Below are positions 10,930-23,264 of a DNA stretch of 64,000 nucleotides, one piece after another. The notes under the pieces were generated by a model that made no database searches, was not told the origin of the DNA, and worked only from the letters and a program-made list of their open reading frames with translations. Every line of letters starts with the position of its first letter. The first letter of the stretch is position 1. The position numbers were made by a program, and so were the translations under genes. Origin of the DNA: Silene conica (Eukaryota; Streptophyta; Magnoliopsida; Caryophyllales; Caryophyllaceae); the NCBI GenBank assembly GCA_029255685.2, contig CM055313.2:73634641-73698640 (forward strand), given 5' to 3'.

Positions 10930-11779
10930 CCTCCCTGTCAGATTTTGTATTGATGGGCCGTGACTTATAGAGCCCAAGTTTCTTATTCATGCGCTTCAAT
11001 TTCATTAAGATGCCCAATTTTATTATACTTTTCTGATGAAGGTCATTTTATTGATTATTCGGATAATTATATTAGTATTTATATGAAAAATCGACAACGA
11101 TTGCTTATTATAATACTCTGGCTGTCTCAATTATTTTTTTAATCCATTTCATTTTGGGTCACTTATCTTTCTATATTGATAATGTTTTTTAATATTGAAA
11201 ATTTACATATTAAAACACAAGTACGAGTAAAAAAAATTAGGATAAAAAATTGACAATTAAAAAAATACACAAGTATATAGATAATAAAAACACACGGTAT
11301 AGATCAATATTTCTAATAAAAAATCTGTCAATTCTAAAATATGACAAATAAAATTTATCTTTTATATTAGTAATGAAATAGATTGGATTTTATTGCAGAA
11401 AAAATGGCCTATTTTAATAATTGATAATTTAAAATAATTTATATATTTCTCATTTAATTTTTATATTGAATTATATTTATATTAATTAGTCAAACATATT
11501 TATAAATATCAAATATTTAAAAATAGACCTGTACATTTGTTATACAGATATAAAACTAGTATCATACACAAAGACAATAATCGTTCCGTTTTTAGATGGC
11601 CCTAACCTTCCACAAAACCCGTCCTAAAACGCGTATAAATTTGACACATATTTACCCACCCCAAATTACACGCGAACATTTTACCCAAATTTGCAATTAC
11701 TAGATTCGTAAGGACCGTAACCCGTTCGTTTCACCCTTTTAACAGATGTAGTCGCATGTTAATTTACCAACCCAAGACA
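10930..11779. other. AT-rich intergenic sequence, nothing recognised
   Basis: No repeat boundary, RNA gene or credible open frame seen. The last 200 bp are slightly more GC-rich (CCCGTCCTAAAACGCG and similar) but not interpretable. Confidence 0.5.
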
Positions 11780-11803
11780 TCTATATCTATATCTATATAA
11801 TAA

Positions 11804-12530
11804 CATAAAAAGTCTAGATTGAGTAATATTAGAATGACACGTGGCGCATTACATTTAAATATATTTGTGTAGTTACTTAATAACATGTGCCCACTACATT
11901 CAAATATTTGACCAATTTTTGTATTATCATTTAAAAAAAAAGTAAAAATAGAAAATGAATATGCAAAGTAGTATTCAATAGACTAATTACTCATCTAATT
12001 TAAACTTTCATTTACATTACACTTAATAATCATAATTTAGTGTTAAACTTTTTATATTCTAATGATACGAAAACATTTCTCCTATAAAAGAAAATGAATT
12101 TATAAAAATTCTAACACATTTCTAGCAAAAACAAATTAATGAAAAAATTTGTTTATTTTCACCAAATTATTTCATTTGATTTATTAAGTACATAAAAAAC
12201 CTAGATTGAGTAGTTACTTAATAACATGTGTCCATTACATTTAAATGTTTAATCAATTTTTTATTATTATCTTTAAAAAAAAGTAAAAATAGAAAACAAA
12301 TAGGCAAAGTAGTATTCATTAGACTAATTAGTCATCTTATTTAAACTTTCATTTATATTTCACTTAATAATCATAATTTAGTGCTAAAGTTTTTATATTC
12401 TAATGTTACGAAAACATTTTTCCTATAAAAGAAAATAAATTGATACAAATTTTAGCACATTCTTAGCAAAAAAAAATTAAAGAAAAATTTGTTTATTTTC
12501 ACCAAATTATTTCATTTGATTTATTTTTCA
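11804..12530. repeat. Tandem duplication, about 0.33-0.39 kb per unit, inside the Helitron-like element
   Basis: Unit 1 (about 11804-12190) and unit 2 (about 12191-12530) share CTAGATTGAGTA, GTTACTTAATAACATGTG, AGTAGTATTCA-TAGACTAATTA, CTTAATAATCATAATTTAGT and CACCAAATTATTTCATTTGA in order. Unit 1 has about 50 bp extra near its start. Confidence 0.85.
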
Positions 12531-13554
12531 ACACCTTTATATCTTTACTTTATGGTGAACATGAATCAAATTGACAAGAAATAAGAAAACAAGAGATAAA
12601 TAGTAGAGAAGTGGGGAAAAACATTTGTATTATATAGTTCATTTTAGGCATTATCAAATGCTTATGAAGACATTAAAGATCCTCGATGATTGAATATAAT
12701 ATCGGTGAATTGTAGTCAATTTTTTGTGAAAGAAATCCTAGCTAGACGAAATTGTAACTTTAACTTTTTAATTTCACATTTTTAATAGTGATATTCTGTT
12801 TTGCGGATAATTTTTATATATTCATCATTGTTAATGTGTAGTGAATTTATTAATATTGAAATTAACAACAAATTACAAATATGAGTAACGCAAGCTTAAT
12901 ATAAATATGGTATTATCTATATATTTAATTATGTTGGTTAAAATGGTAAATTTATATTTTCCTTGTGATTTGAGTACTAATGAGATATGATGCATTTGAT
13001 GTAGTTGTCTTATTGATGCTTTGATGATAACATGGCAAAAATACATTGTATATACCTATCGGTTTTTGATAATGTGTGTATATTAATTCTCTTAATATTT
13101 ACTTACATTTTATCCAAAAAAAAAAGTACTAATGAGTAATATATCTTTTATATTTTGAATTTTTAATCTCAGAATCCATGTTGTTTTATCTATTTACTTA
13201 CCTCATTTATTTTATTTTTATTCTATTAAACATTACAGTAGTTTAGAGAAAATAAGAGAAGAATATTTTAAGTCTTAAATACCATCATTATTTCCAAACT
13301 AGAAAAATATAAAGGTATCCAAGCAATGCTTAATATTACATGTTTTTGTTACTAATAAAGAGTACCATCGTTTTAATAAAATTCGATTAACAAAAATATC
13401 ATTATTATTTATTTACAAAAGTAATAGAATGAGAATAACAAAATAATATGTTATAATAAAAAACATACTCCTATAAAATGATTTGAATATCAAACTATTA
13501 CAAAATGCAATGAAAAATATTTACGCTGACAAAAATATTAATGAAGAGTTTGAA

Positions 13555-13813
13555 CAGTAGGTCTCTTGAGAGACCGCCTTTTAATAAGCTTATTGGGAGA
13601 CTATTGTACAAATTTAAGAAAAAATGGTACTAAACCTAATAAAATAGGTACAAATCATGATTAAACATAAACTTAGTACATTTATTAGGTAAATAGGTAC
13701 GAAATTACTATGGTACAATCAATCACAAAAGGGTTACGAAATACAAATAAAATGGTACAAAAGAATGGTCTCTCAATAATTTATTGAAATACCGTCTCTC
13801 TCAAGGTTTAGTG
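13555..13813. mobile_element. MULE-type MITE with 9-bp target duplication (copy 1)
   Basis: 259 bp. Starts CAGTAGGTCTCTTGAGAGAC and ends TCTCTCTCAAGGTTTAGTG, imperfect terminal inverted repeats. Flanked by perfect GAGTTTGAA at 13546-13554 and 13814-13822; nine bases is the Mutator superfamily length. Sits inside the Helitron-like element. A second copy of exactly the same length lies in CTR1 intron 5 at 41698-41956. Confidence 0.9.
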
Positions 13814-13951
13814 GAGTTTGAAAAATCCCGTGATTTCACGGGAAACTAAACTAGTTGATGATTAAAAAGATAGGTAAAACTATAAAAGTGTAATTACAAG
13901 TTTATAACCCTCTTACTTGGACAAAGCAGTGGACACAGTGATTCACAACTA

Positions 13952-14171
13952 CTCCCTCCATTCAACTCCACGTAATAAATTTACTTTTTGTACATTATTT
14001 ACAAACGAACCTTCAATTTTAACTTTCTCTCAATATGTAAGAAAAATATATTTATATGGGGTCTTATTTAATTCGTAGCTAAAAATATTAAGTACGTAAA
14101 ACGTACGTGGACAAACGTGAAAAGGTAAATGTATTACATGAAAAAAAATGGCAAAAAAAAATTGGAGGGAG
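13952..14171. mobile_element. Stowaway-like MITE with TA duplication
   Basis: 220 bp. CTCCCTCCATTC at the left and AATTGGAGGGAG at the right form the terminal inverted repeat, each flanked by TA (13950-13951 and 14172-14173), as in Tc1/mariner-derived Stowaway elements. Confidence 0.8.
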
Positions 14172-14458
14172 TATAAGTTTAGTGAATGATGGAAGTCAAA
14201 GTTGACAAACTATAGTCGTAAAGGGCAAGTTGGAAATGTGCAATACGCATAAAGTAGAGACCATTGATTCGTACATAAATGTTTACATTTTCATTCCTAC
14301 TTATTGACATTCTACCTACTTGGTGTACAGTTACTTGTTATTTTGGCACCAAATATATCCATGTCTGTATAAACTTCATCGATGTATTTGTCCACTAAAA
14401 AGCCATAGTTAAAGCGATAATTTTGTATACTATGATAGTCTCATTTCTCAGATACAAA

Positions 14459-15100
14459 TAGGATGGTAACGGGTCAGATCTAGACCGGATTTAGTAGGAT
14501 CCATATCCAGATTTGCATTACATACCTAAATCTAGATCCAATCCAGATTTAATGGGTCCAAATATGTGAGATCCAGATCCAACGGATCCGGGTCCGTTAC
14601 GGGTCCAAGTTTCTAGTCCAAAATTATTTTGAATAAAAACTCATGAGTCATAACACTATTGATATCAATTTTTCTACAAGTAGTAATTAGTAATGACAAA
14701 GTAATCCAAACACAAATCAAGAAACAAAATAACTAAGATGTACCAATAGACGTTCTTATGCTGAGATATTCCGGAATATTAAACGGTTTGGATGTAAAGG
14801 GAAGACGGAGAAAGAACAAGGAGAGAAATAAGAGCTAGAAAGTGAAGCGTTTTGTGCATTTTCTAAATTAATCAGAGACTCTTGCCATTTTTTTTCCAAA
14901 ACTTGATGTTTTTACTTTGAAAACGTGTCAAGGGTCGGATCCTGGTCTGCGTAGAAGGATCCAGATCCAGATCCGTTTTAAAACTAGTGGATCCATATCC
15001 GACCCGGATCCAACGGGTTTGAAAAATAGGATCCAGATCTGATCCATCAGAGTCAGGTCTTACGTATCTGAACCGGATCTAGGATCCATTGTCATCCCTA
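14459..15100. mobile_element. Non-autonomous hAT-like element with GGATCC-rich ends
   Basis: 642 bp. Termini TAGGATGGTAACGGG and CATTGTCATCCCTA are imperfect inverted repeats. Flanks GATACAAA (14451-14458) and GATACAAG (15101-15108) match at seven of eight bases, the hAT duplication length. Both ends carry many GGATCCAGATCC-like units, probably subterminal transposase-binding repeats. No coding capacity. Confidence 0.75.
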
Positions 15101-15540
15101 GATACAAGGTCAATGGTACAACTTGAATGCCGATTTTTGAATAAGATTATTAGTGGGTATTTAACAAGACTTAAATGAGTCTTAAGACAAAACCTACACA
15201 AAATCCACAATTATCTATAGACAAAGTTAAATTAAGACCCGAAAATTCAAGACTCAGCTTAAAACTCTATGAAAGTACAAAAGTTTTAACCTCACATTTG
15301 TATGATGACAAGCAATAAATGACAATCATGTGTTTAACTGTTTAAGTATTATTGTTTCCTTTTTATTTAAACTCTATATGAAAAGGGTAGTGGAAAAGTA
15401 GAGTTTGAGATAAGTATCGAGATAAAGTATAAAATTTAAAGTGAATTAATACAATAAAATAATACAAGTAATAAAATTAGTTAAAAGTTACGACAAAGTT
15501 TTAAAATTTTGGTAAATCTGATTAATTAATGTACAGTATA

Positions 15541-15865
15541 TATGGGTGTGCAAAATCCGGTCCGGACCGGAATCTATCGGACCGGAATCGGAATTAAAAA
15601 ATCTGGTCCAGTCTCCGGTCCACCATTTTTTAAGATTCCGGGTCCCGGTCCGGTGCGGTCCTGGACCGATTTTTTACGGTCCGGACCGGTTTGGAGCGGA
15701 TTTTATCTTTTTAAATTTTTTCCTCAAAAATATATTAAAGTTCGGTCCAAATCGGTCCATAATTTTACCAATGCATAATTTTCTTGGTCTATAATATTTA
15801 AACTCCGATCCAACCGGAATTTTACCGGTCCGGTTTCGGTCCGGATTTTTTTTATATTCCGGACC
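15541..15865. mobile_element. Remnant of a hAT-like element with GGTCCGG repeats
   Basis: Begins GGGTGTGCAAAATCCGG, a common hAT-type start, and is packed with GGTCCGGACCGG and GGACCGGAA motifs at both ends. No matching right terminus (TGCACACCC) is seen, so it is a truncated or decayed copy. Open frames across it arise from the repeats. Confidence 0.5.
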
Positions 15866-16087
15866 TACTATTTCTTGTGGAATCATGATATAGCAACACC
15901 GGGTGTTACTCAAATTGAGCGATACTTACTTCAAAAAAGTAGTAAACGTCCTTAACAAGGCTTGATCCCATGACCTCTTGAATAAAATACACTTGCTATA
16001 CCACTATGACACAAGTATTTTGTTGTAATTTTGATATCTCTTTTGTTATATATATGACAGCTTAATTTTGAGTTAAATTAATATGTA

Positions 16088-16344
16088 CTTCCTCCATTCT
16101 TTTTATATCACTCATTTCCCTTTTGGATATTATTCACAATCGACTATTCAACCTCAGTTTTCTCTCAATCCGTTTACGGAAATATATTCATGTGAGATCT
16201 TTTTTGGATTGTCTTGATAAGAGGATTAAGAATATCAAACTTTCATAATTTTTTGTAGTATGTAGCTAAAGATATAATGAAAACAAAATGAACATCGGCA
16301 AACGTGTATAAAAAAATGGGGTGATATAAAAAGAATAGAGGGAG
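16088..16344. mobile_element. Stowaway-like MITE
   Basis: 257 bp with inverted termini CTTCCTCCATTCTTTTTATA and TATAAAAAGAATAGAGGGAG, about 85 percent complementary. TA on the left; the right dinucleotide is decayed. Confidence 0.7.
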
Positions 16345-18179
16345 AACCTATTATAATTTTCAAATGTACTTCTAACTTATATTCAATGTACCCATTATAA
16401 AGTCAATATAATGCTCATTTAGTTAAATGTATTTGATAAAAAATTGAACAATATATTTTTTCTACTTATAGTTTAATAATTATATTACAAAAATATATTT
16501 ATTATATGTCATATTAATATAACAAAAAAAATTTATGTACGTACAATATATTTATGACAAAGCTACATTTTATTTTGGTTGAAGGTACATAATATATTAC
16601 TATACTAGTATGGGTGTCCGATTCCGCCCAGGCTACCTGTATTTAGCATAAAAATATATTTTCGATTAGTTAAAACTATTTTAAAGTTCCATATATAACT
16701 CATAAATTTATCATCGGAATTACTTTTTCACATACGAATTTTACTTTTTACATACATTATTTTGTCATTAATTTTCCGTCTTCTACCCTTCCTACCCAAA
16801 AACCATGTGCACCTAAAACCCTAGAAAAAAAATTGAAACATCACGCAAGTCAATTAATCATAAATCAATCAACTAACAAATTGAATCCATCAATCAACGA
16901 TGCACTAACAAGCCAACAACATCATATGAGCAACAATCATGATGATGTTGATCAGAATTAGGATTTCTATCATTACCACCATCATTGCAATCTTCATTGA
17001 CCGATTTCTCTTTGTGGAAAATACGAAATTGTTACGATTTTTTTTTCATAAATTTATTGTCGATTTCTTTTTGCACCAAGTTACCTTTTTTTTACATTTG
17101 AGGAGAAGAAATATGTTTATTGTTGTTGATTTGCAGATTGTGTTATTTATTTGGTTACCATTTGGGTGTTTGATGGCGAAGGCGACGTAATTATCGACAT
17201 TTTTTACCGAACTAGGTGGTGAGTTGTTGGTGAGTTGTTGGTGGCGTGGTGGTGAGTGTGCCAGGGTAGATGATGTCGCGTTGGTGGCGTCTAGGGCGTG
17301 CGAAAAGGCAAGTTGATTTGAGAGAGAGGGTGGTGGTGAAGCTGTGTAGCGGGTCTTGCTCATGGTGGTTGACTGGTGTTTTGACGAGAGTAATCAGTTG
17401 GTGTTTGCCGGCTGGAAAGGTTGGGGTGGTCGGCTAGTGCGGGGAAGGTTGAATTGGGTAATGGTTTTGAACGAGGAAATTGAAAAAATGACAGAGGTAA
17501 AATCGTAAAAATCGTTAGTGAAAGAGTAACATTCGTATGTGAAAAAGCACGACCCATTTATCATTAACATATTTTTCTATGAGACCGGGTATATCTTAAA
17601 ATTACAAAGAAATAAATTATGAGACAAATTCACTGCTCCTACTATTAATATTTTACTTAAATCGATTACTAGCTAATTTTTCATATATACCTTATTTTGT
17701 TCTTAGAATTGTTACTTTTATTACATTCGTTATTACTATTGTTACTTTCATTACACCCGATGTAATTATTGTTCCCGAACTAATTTTATTTACCATTTAA
17801 ATTTTACTAAATTGTTACTTTTATTACATTAGTATTTTTTATGAAATATGATTCGCTAAATTTGGTTTAACATATATATTTACAATTTATATCTTGAAAT
17901 TATGATGAGAACGAAGTGAAATTAATCAACAAAGTATGAGACACGCACATTCACCTATTCCCTTGTTAATAATATTACGTTCACTACTTTTTCGGTTACT
18001 GTTGTTTGTATAACTACTCATGTTATTTTTACGGTTAACCCGTTAGTTCTATCAAACTTATGTATTTTAAAAAACTAATATTTTCTTAAATTCGAATTTT
18101 TAAGTAATTTTTTATACTCTCTCCGTTGTTCCTACGGTTACTTTTGCTACATGTGTTGTCACTACTATTATGAATTTAC
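16345..18179. other. AT-rich intergenic sequence with a GGTGG-rich patch
   Basis: No supported gene. About 17210-17460 is rich in GGTGGTGAGTTG-type triplets, which create open frames without family resemblance on either strand. Similar G/T-rich patches occur at 24300-24440 and 34370-34570 inside mobile elements, so this one may also be transposon cargo. Confidence 0.5.
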
Positions 18180-18742
18180 GAGGGGTGTTCATTCGCGGTT
18201 CAGTTCACCGAACCGTATATTTAATTCGGTTCGCACACGGTTCGGTTAGACAAAACAGCGAACCTAAACCGCACCGTTTCTAACAGTTATAAACGGTTCG
18301 GTAACCTCTTTAAACGGTTATTTGCGGTTCCGTTACCTGTTAACCTATAAACGTGTTAAAGATACGTTTTCTTTAGTTTTCGTGAATTGTATCTATTGGT
18401 TTAATTAAAATTTTATTATATATTATAGTCAACGATAAAGTTAATTAGTGAAACTTTAATATTAATCAATTTTACAATTTTTGAATTTGAAAACACTTAA
18501 AAAATTAAACGAAAAATACTTTATATAATATTTTAATTTTTTGCTTACTTTTTTGTGAAACGATTCGGTTCAGTTAACCTCTTTTCTAAAATTGCGGACC
18601 TTAACCGAACCGTGTCTATGATAAATTTATAACGGTTCGGTTCACCGAATCGCTTTATCATTACGGTTCTCTTAATCGTACCTTAAAAATGTACGGTTTT
18701 TCGGTTTGGTTATTGCGGTTCGGTTTATTCTGAACACCCCTA
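18180..18742. mobile_element. Non-autonomous hAT-like element with CGGTTCGGT repeats
   Basis: About 563 bp. Starts AGGGGTGTTCATTCGCGGTT and ends GCGGTTCGG-TTATTCTGAACACCCCTA, inverted termini of the plant hAT type. Dense CGGTTCGGTTNACC motifs occupy both ends with AT-rich sequence between. The flanking 8-bp duplication is not clearly preserved. Confidence 0.7.
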
Positions 18743-18913
18743 ACTATTACTTTCACTTCTCCCGCTGTCATTATTTTTTCATTCACTACCCCTGTATTTA
18801 TTATTGTTAATTTTACTATCATGTTGCTGCTAGTATGACTTTCACTACTCGAGTTGTTATTATTGTTGATTTTACTACTTACGTGGGTGTTTAATATCGT
18901 AGTAGTTGATTAC

Positions 18914-19449
18914 CTAGTTGTATTAGAGTTATATATTTACCCGTGAAAATTCACGGGTTGTTCAATTTTAATTTTGAAGGAAAATGATCAATTAAAATTG
19001 TTAGATATACTAATAATATATGTAGTGTATATCTATAACATAAGATATATAAGAACATGTTGACATTAAAAGTTTGACGTATAACTTGAAAAGCGTAAAA
19101 TATAATTAAAAAATGTAAACTTATAACTTTCCAATAAAATGAGGTTTTAGTAATAGAATAAAAAAAGATATGAGGGTTGAAAAATATTAAGTGAGATAAA
19201 ATAAGATTTAGGAAAGAGAAAGAATAAAAGATAAATAAGGTAAAAAAGAGAAATTTAAGTAATTATATGGTTGGAATATTAATTAATAATTTGATATTTA
19301 GTGAAAGCTGACATGGCTGTTATTATTCACGTTATTGGTTGAAAAAAACTGAAATTATGAGGTTGAATGAGAGAGCTCCATTAGCCTAATTCTGAAACCT
19401 GGTTGCGCCACGTCAGCAGTTTTACATTTTGCTTTTATATATATAATGA
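18914..19449 (-). mobile_element. Small Helitron-like element, minus strand
   Basis: Read on the minus strand it starts TCATTATATATATAAAAGC (preceded by A), contains CTGACGTGGCGCAACC, and ends with the palindrome ACCCGTGAATTTTCACGGGT followed after about 20 bp by CTAG. The next base is G rather than T, and the hairpin-to-end spacing is longer than usual, so the exact 3' end is less certain than for the element at 11780. Confidence 0.45.
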
Positions 19450-20114
19450 TATTATTTAAGAGTAATAATAATTATTTTATTAATTAAATTACAAATTTAA
19501 TGAATTATGGAATATATTATTTTTTTAGAAATTTGAACTGATTTACTTACCTTTTAATAGTTTCCAAAATATAACATATACTTATTTATACTCTAAGAAA
19601 ACTTACAAAAAAACCTCATAACTAAAAGATATCGGTCATTACCAAGTTTCACAAAATCACTTTAAAGAATTATATTTATTTTACGGTTTTGATACATACA
19701 GCCCATAGTAGGGCTGCATATAACTATATAAGCATTAAATTTTATTGAAATTCTCTTACGTTTCCCATGTAAATTGGAATCTTAATTTAAAAACCCAGTT
19801 TTCTCTTTTTCTTTTGCTGTGAGCATTAATCTCATTCATTCCCCCCAAAAAAACATGTATATCTAAAAATTCTTCTTTATTAATCCAATTAAAATCATTG
19901 TATAAAATCCCCTTTCATTATACAATACAAATTGAAGAATTTCCAGTCTTGAAGTGTATATTCACTATAAAACCGCTGAAGATGTGGGACTTAATCCCGT
20001 CTTTACTTTGAAGATTTAGGCGCTAATATCGCTTTCTAGAGTTGTGTTCTATTGCAAACTGGCAGCTTCTTTTTCGGAGGGTTGATGTATTTAGAGTGAA
20101 TATACACTTTAATT

Positions 20115-23100
20115 TTTTTTTTTTTTTTTTTTTTTTGTGATAAGGTAATTAAGGAAACTAGGTTGATCCTCTTGGATAGGACCAACCTATCTCATCCTTT
20201 CGAATGAGTAAGGTAAGTTGAAGCCACCGGCTTTCAACCCACCTCGAAAGAGTTGGACATGAATGTCCAACGGAAGCCATGAAGTCAGCAACCTTGTTGG
20301 CTTCACGGAAGCAATGTTTAATTATCACTTCATCGAAAAGATGAAGATCAAGTTTCACATCCTTGATAATACTCGAGATTTCCCACGGGATTTGCCAAGT
20401 ACTACGGAGGGAGTTGATAACACATAAATTATCACCCTCCACAATTAACTTAGAGATTCCTAAGTGTTTAGCGGCTAAAATACCTTCTTTTAAGGCGAGT
20501 GCTTCTGCGACAATAATATTATTAGATCCGCACTTTTTTGCCCCTAGCAACACGACTTCACCATTATGATCTCTTATACAATATCCTAAAGCAGCTTTAT
20601 TGTCATCTATTCTCGATCCGTCAAAATTTAGCTTTACAAAACCATTTCTAGGTTTCTCCCACCAGATTTCCTTCTTACTAGAAGTGTTTCTAACACACTT
20701 TACTTTCTCAGGATTGTTGAGATCTTTATGTCTAGTTTCGTTCCAGGCCTTAATGCTATTATTACATAACGTAATAAGTTTGTTTATATTGAAATTAACA
20801 TTGTTAAAGATAATATCATTTCTATAAAACCATGCATTCCACCAAATAAAAATGATCTTAACGAAATCATTTTGTGGAATTAAGTCTTTTAGATAATTAA
20901 GCTTCATTAGAAAATTTTGACTTGCAATATTATCATACTTTGACAAAAAGTTAATATAGCTAGTAATATTCATTTCATGGATAATCGACTTAGTCAAAGG
21001 ACATTCGTAAAAGAAATGATCTTTATTTTCACTAGGATAGTTACACAAAATGCAATGAGGTGGGACATTAATATGACTTTTGAGAAGTCTATCTTTCGTA
21101 GGAAGGCCGTCAACACAAGTTTTCCAAAGAAAAAATTTCAATTTTGGTGGAATATTCAATTTCCAAACCCACTGGAAGTTACATTTGTCATGAGCGTGAT
21201 CGAACAAACCTTGCGCTAACCAAGTTGCTGTTTTTGTAGAAAAATTTCCATTCACGGACAACCCCCATATGAGGGCATCTGGAATATCATTATGTGGCAG
21301 TGGAATGTTAGTAATCTGATTCACAATATCGTTATTTACCAGATTGGCTAATTTACAAACATCCCATTGTTTGTCAAAGGTTATGAAATCTTTAACCAAA
21401 AGATTAAGATCGCGGCTATTATCATCATCACTCGTAATGCTGGTAAGTGGGTGCGAGAAAACCCAATTATCAGACCAAAACTTAATATTGCTACCATTAC
21501 CTACATCTCAATCCTTTTCTAAAGAGAGTCCGAAGACTCATAAGCTTACGCCATTGCCAAGAAGAGACTGAGTTAGGCTTATGATCAAATAGTGAACAAT
21601 TTCTCAAGTATTTTTTAGTTATCACTTTAACCCATATACTCTCCTTATCCATAAGGATTTTCCATAGAAGTTTCATTTGAAGGGCTTTATTAGCGGCTTC
21701 AGAAGATTTTATTCCCAATCCACCAATCGATTTCGGTAAACAAACTTTATGCCAACCAATCAAATTAGGGGAGCGTTGTGAAGGATTTTTATTCCAAAGA
21801 AAATCTCTGTTAATCTTATCTAATCTCTTATGGATTGATGAGGGAAGAAGAAAGCTTTGCATTTGAAAAGTTCCCTTCGAGGCTAAATTAGCATTGATCA
21901 AAACTAGTCTACCTGCTTGTGATAAAGAATTTGCTTTCCATTTCGATAACTGAGTGCAAGAAGATTGAATAATACTTTCGAAAGTGTTTTTAGTTACTCT
22001 GCTATCAATTATAGGACATCCTAAATACTTTCCCAAATGAGCTTCCTCGTTCATACGGAGAATACCTCTAAAGGATTCCCGTTGAGATCGCTCAATATTT
22101 CTAGTGCATTGAAAAGTGGATTTGTCAAAATTAACAAACTGTCCTGAAATTGTGCAAAATTTATCTAAAATAGACTTAATGGTTCTACAACTTTGATTAG
22201 AGGCTTTAGCGAAAATGATCGTATCATCCGCAAAAGTAAGAAAAGGGATTTTTTCAATCCCAGATCCAATTCTAATACCAATATCACTAGAACTAAGATC
22301 ACTATTCTTTTGTAGCGATCTTGCTAAAATCTCCGCACACATAATAAAAATATACGGGGAGAGTGGGTCTCCCTGTCTAATACCTCGAGTGGGTCTAAAA
22401 ACGTCTCCCGGTCTTCCATTTACTAACACTGAGAAGGAGACAGTTTTTATACATTCCATAATCCAAGAAATCCATTTGATACTGAACCCCATTTGCTTAA
22501 ATGTTTCCTCAATAAAACTCCATTCTAGTCGGTCGTATGCTTTCTCCATATCAAGTTTAATTGCAGTCCAACCCCCTTTACCTTTTTTACGTTTAAACGA
22601 GTTAAAAATCTCGTGGGCAAGAAGAATATTATCTTGAATAAAGCGATTAGGCGTAAAGGCCCCTTGAAACGGGTGGATTATCTTATGCAAAACACTCCGA
22701 AGACGAGTAGCTAAGATTTTCGAAATAATTTTATAGATTGTTGAACAAAGACTAATAAGTCGAAAATGATTTGCTGTTTGAGGATTGTCAATTTTAGGAA
22801 TTAATGCTATGAAAGTATGATTTATTTCTTTTAGTAATTTTCCTGAATGGAAAAAAGCTAAAATCGCTTTAGTTACCGAATTTCCTACAATATCCCAATA
22901 TTTTTGAAAAAATTCTATAGGAAAACCATCGGGACCTGGAGCTTTATTTGCGGCTAAACTAAAAACAGTTTGTTTAACCTCTTCTACACTAATATTACTT
23001 GTAAGGAAATTGTTATCTTCGTCTGAAATTAAGCCATTAATAGATTTAAAGTCTTCATTTTCGTCAAAATGACAAAGTTGATTCTTTGTAAACCTAAGTT

Positions 23101-23250
23101 CAAACTCGTCAGATATTTCTTGCTTAATAAGATCTTGATCAGTAATATAAGCACCATTTCTATTTATGAATTGCTTAATCCCATTTCTGCTACGTCTAAT
23201 AGTGGCATGATTTTGAAAATATTTGGTATTACTATCTCCAAAATTAGCTT
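20115..23250 (-). mobile_element. 5'-truncated L1-type LINE
   Basis: A 3.1-kb retroposon copy. Its 3' end carries a poly(A) of about 24 (T run 20113-20136 on the plus strand). It is flanked by a 14-bp duplication: TATACACTTTAATT at 20101-20114 and TATACACTTCAATT at 23251-23264. The 5' end stops inside ORF2 just upstream of the reverse transcriptase, so ORF1 and the endonuclease are lost, the usual result of incomplete target-primed reverse transcription. It inserted into the MULE-like element at 19684-23648. Confidence 0.95.
20158..23250 (-). pseudogene. LINE ORF2: reverse transcriptase, zf-RVT and RNase H (truncated, one frameshift)
   Basis: The first part (23250 to about 21500) is the reverse transcriptase: GDSNTKYFQ at the start, APGPDGFP, LIPK, QGAFTPNRFIQDN, DMEKAYDRLEW, RQGDPLSP and the catalytic FADD. 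The second part (about 21500-20158) has the zf-RVT zinc domain (WKLNIPPKLKFFLWK with CILC and FYECP) and a C-terminal RNase H with its catalytic acids in NFDGS, AEALAL, EGDN and VADFMA. One frameshift near 21500 separates the two parts; otherwise they are open. A C-terminal RNase H is found in a subset of plant L1 lineages. Only about 21 bp lie between the stop and the poly(A), a very short 3' UTR. Confidence 0.92.
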
Positions 23251-23264
23251 TATACACTTCAATT

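Larger units (their letters stand above)
11780..13854 (+). mobile_element. Non-autonomous Helitron-like element
   Basis: Starts TCTATATCTATATC, preceded by A. Ends with the hairpin TCCCGTGA-TT-TCACGGGA (about 13828-13845), then AACTAAACTAG, followed by T. A 5' TC, a 3' CTAG about 10 bp after a short GC hairpin, insertion between A and T, and no terminal inverted repeat or target duplication are the Helitron signature. A GACACGTGGCGC block near the 5' end resembles one in the minus-strand element at 18914-19449. No Rep/helicase frame is present. It contains a tandem duplication and a MITE insertion near its 3' end. Confidence 0.65.

Noticed and set aside
15542-15913. Three open frames of about 80 codons
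   Set aside because: Created by repeated GGTCCGG motifs in a hAT-like remnant.
15930-16030. Minus-strand tRNA-like stretch (ATAGTGGTATAGCAAG and GGTCATGGGATCAAGCC)
   Set aside because: Resembles degenerate polymerase III boxes, but no cloverleaf, A tail or duplication could be found.
16939-17557. Open frames on both strands around a GGTGG-rich patch
   Set aside because: Low-complexity triplets, no domain, no splice context.
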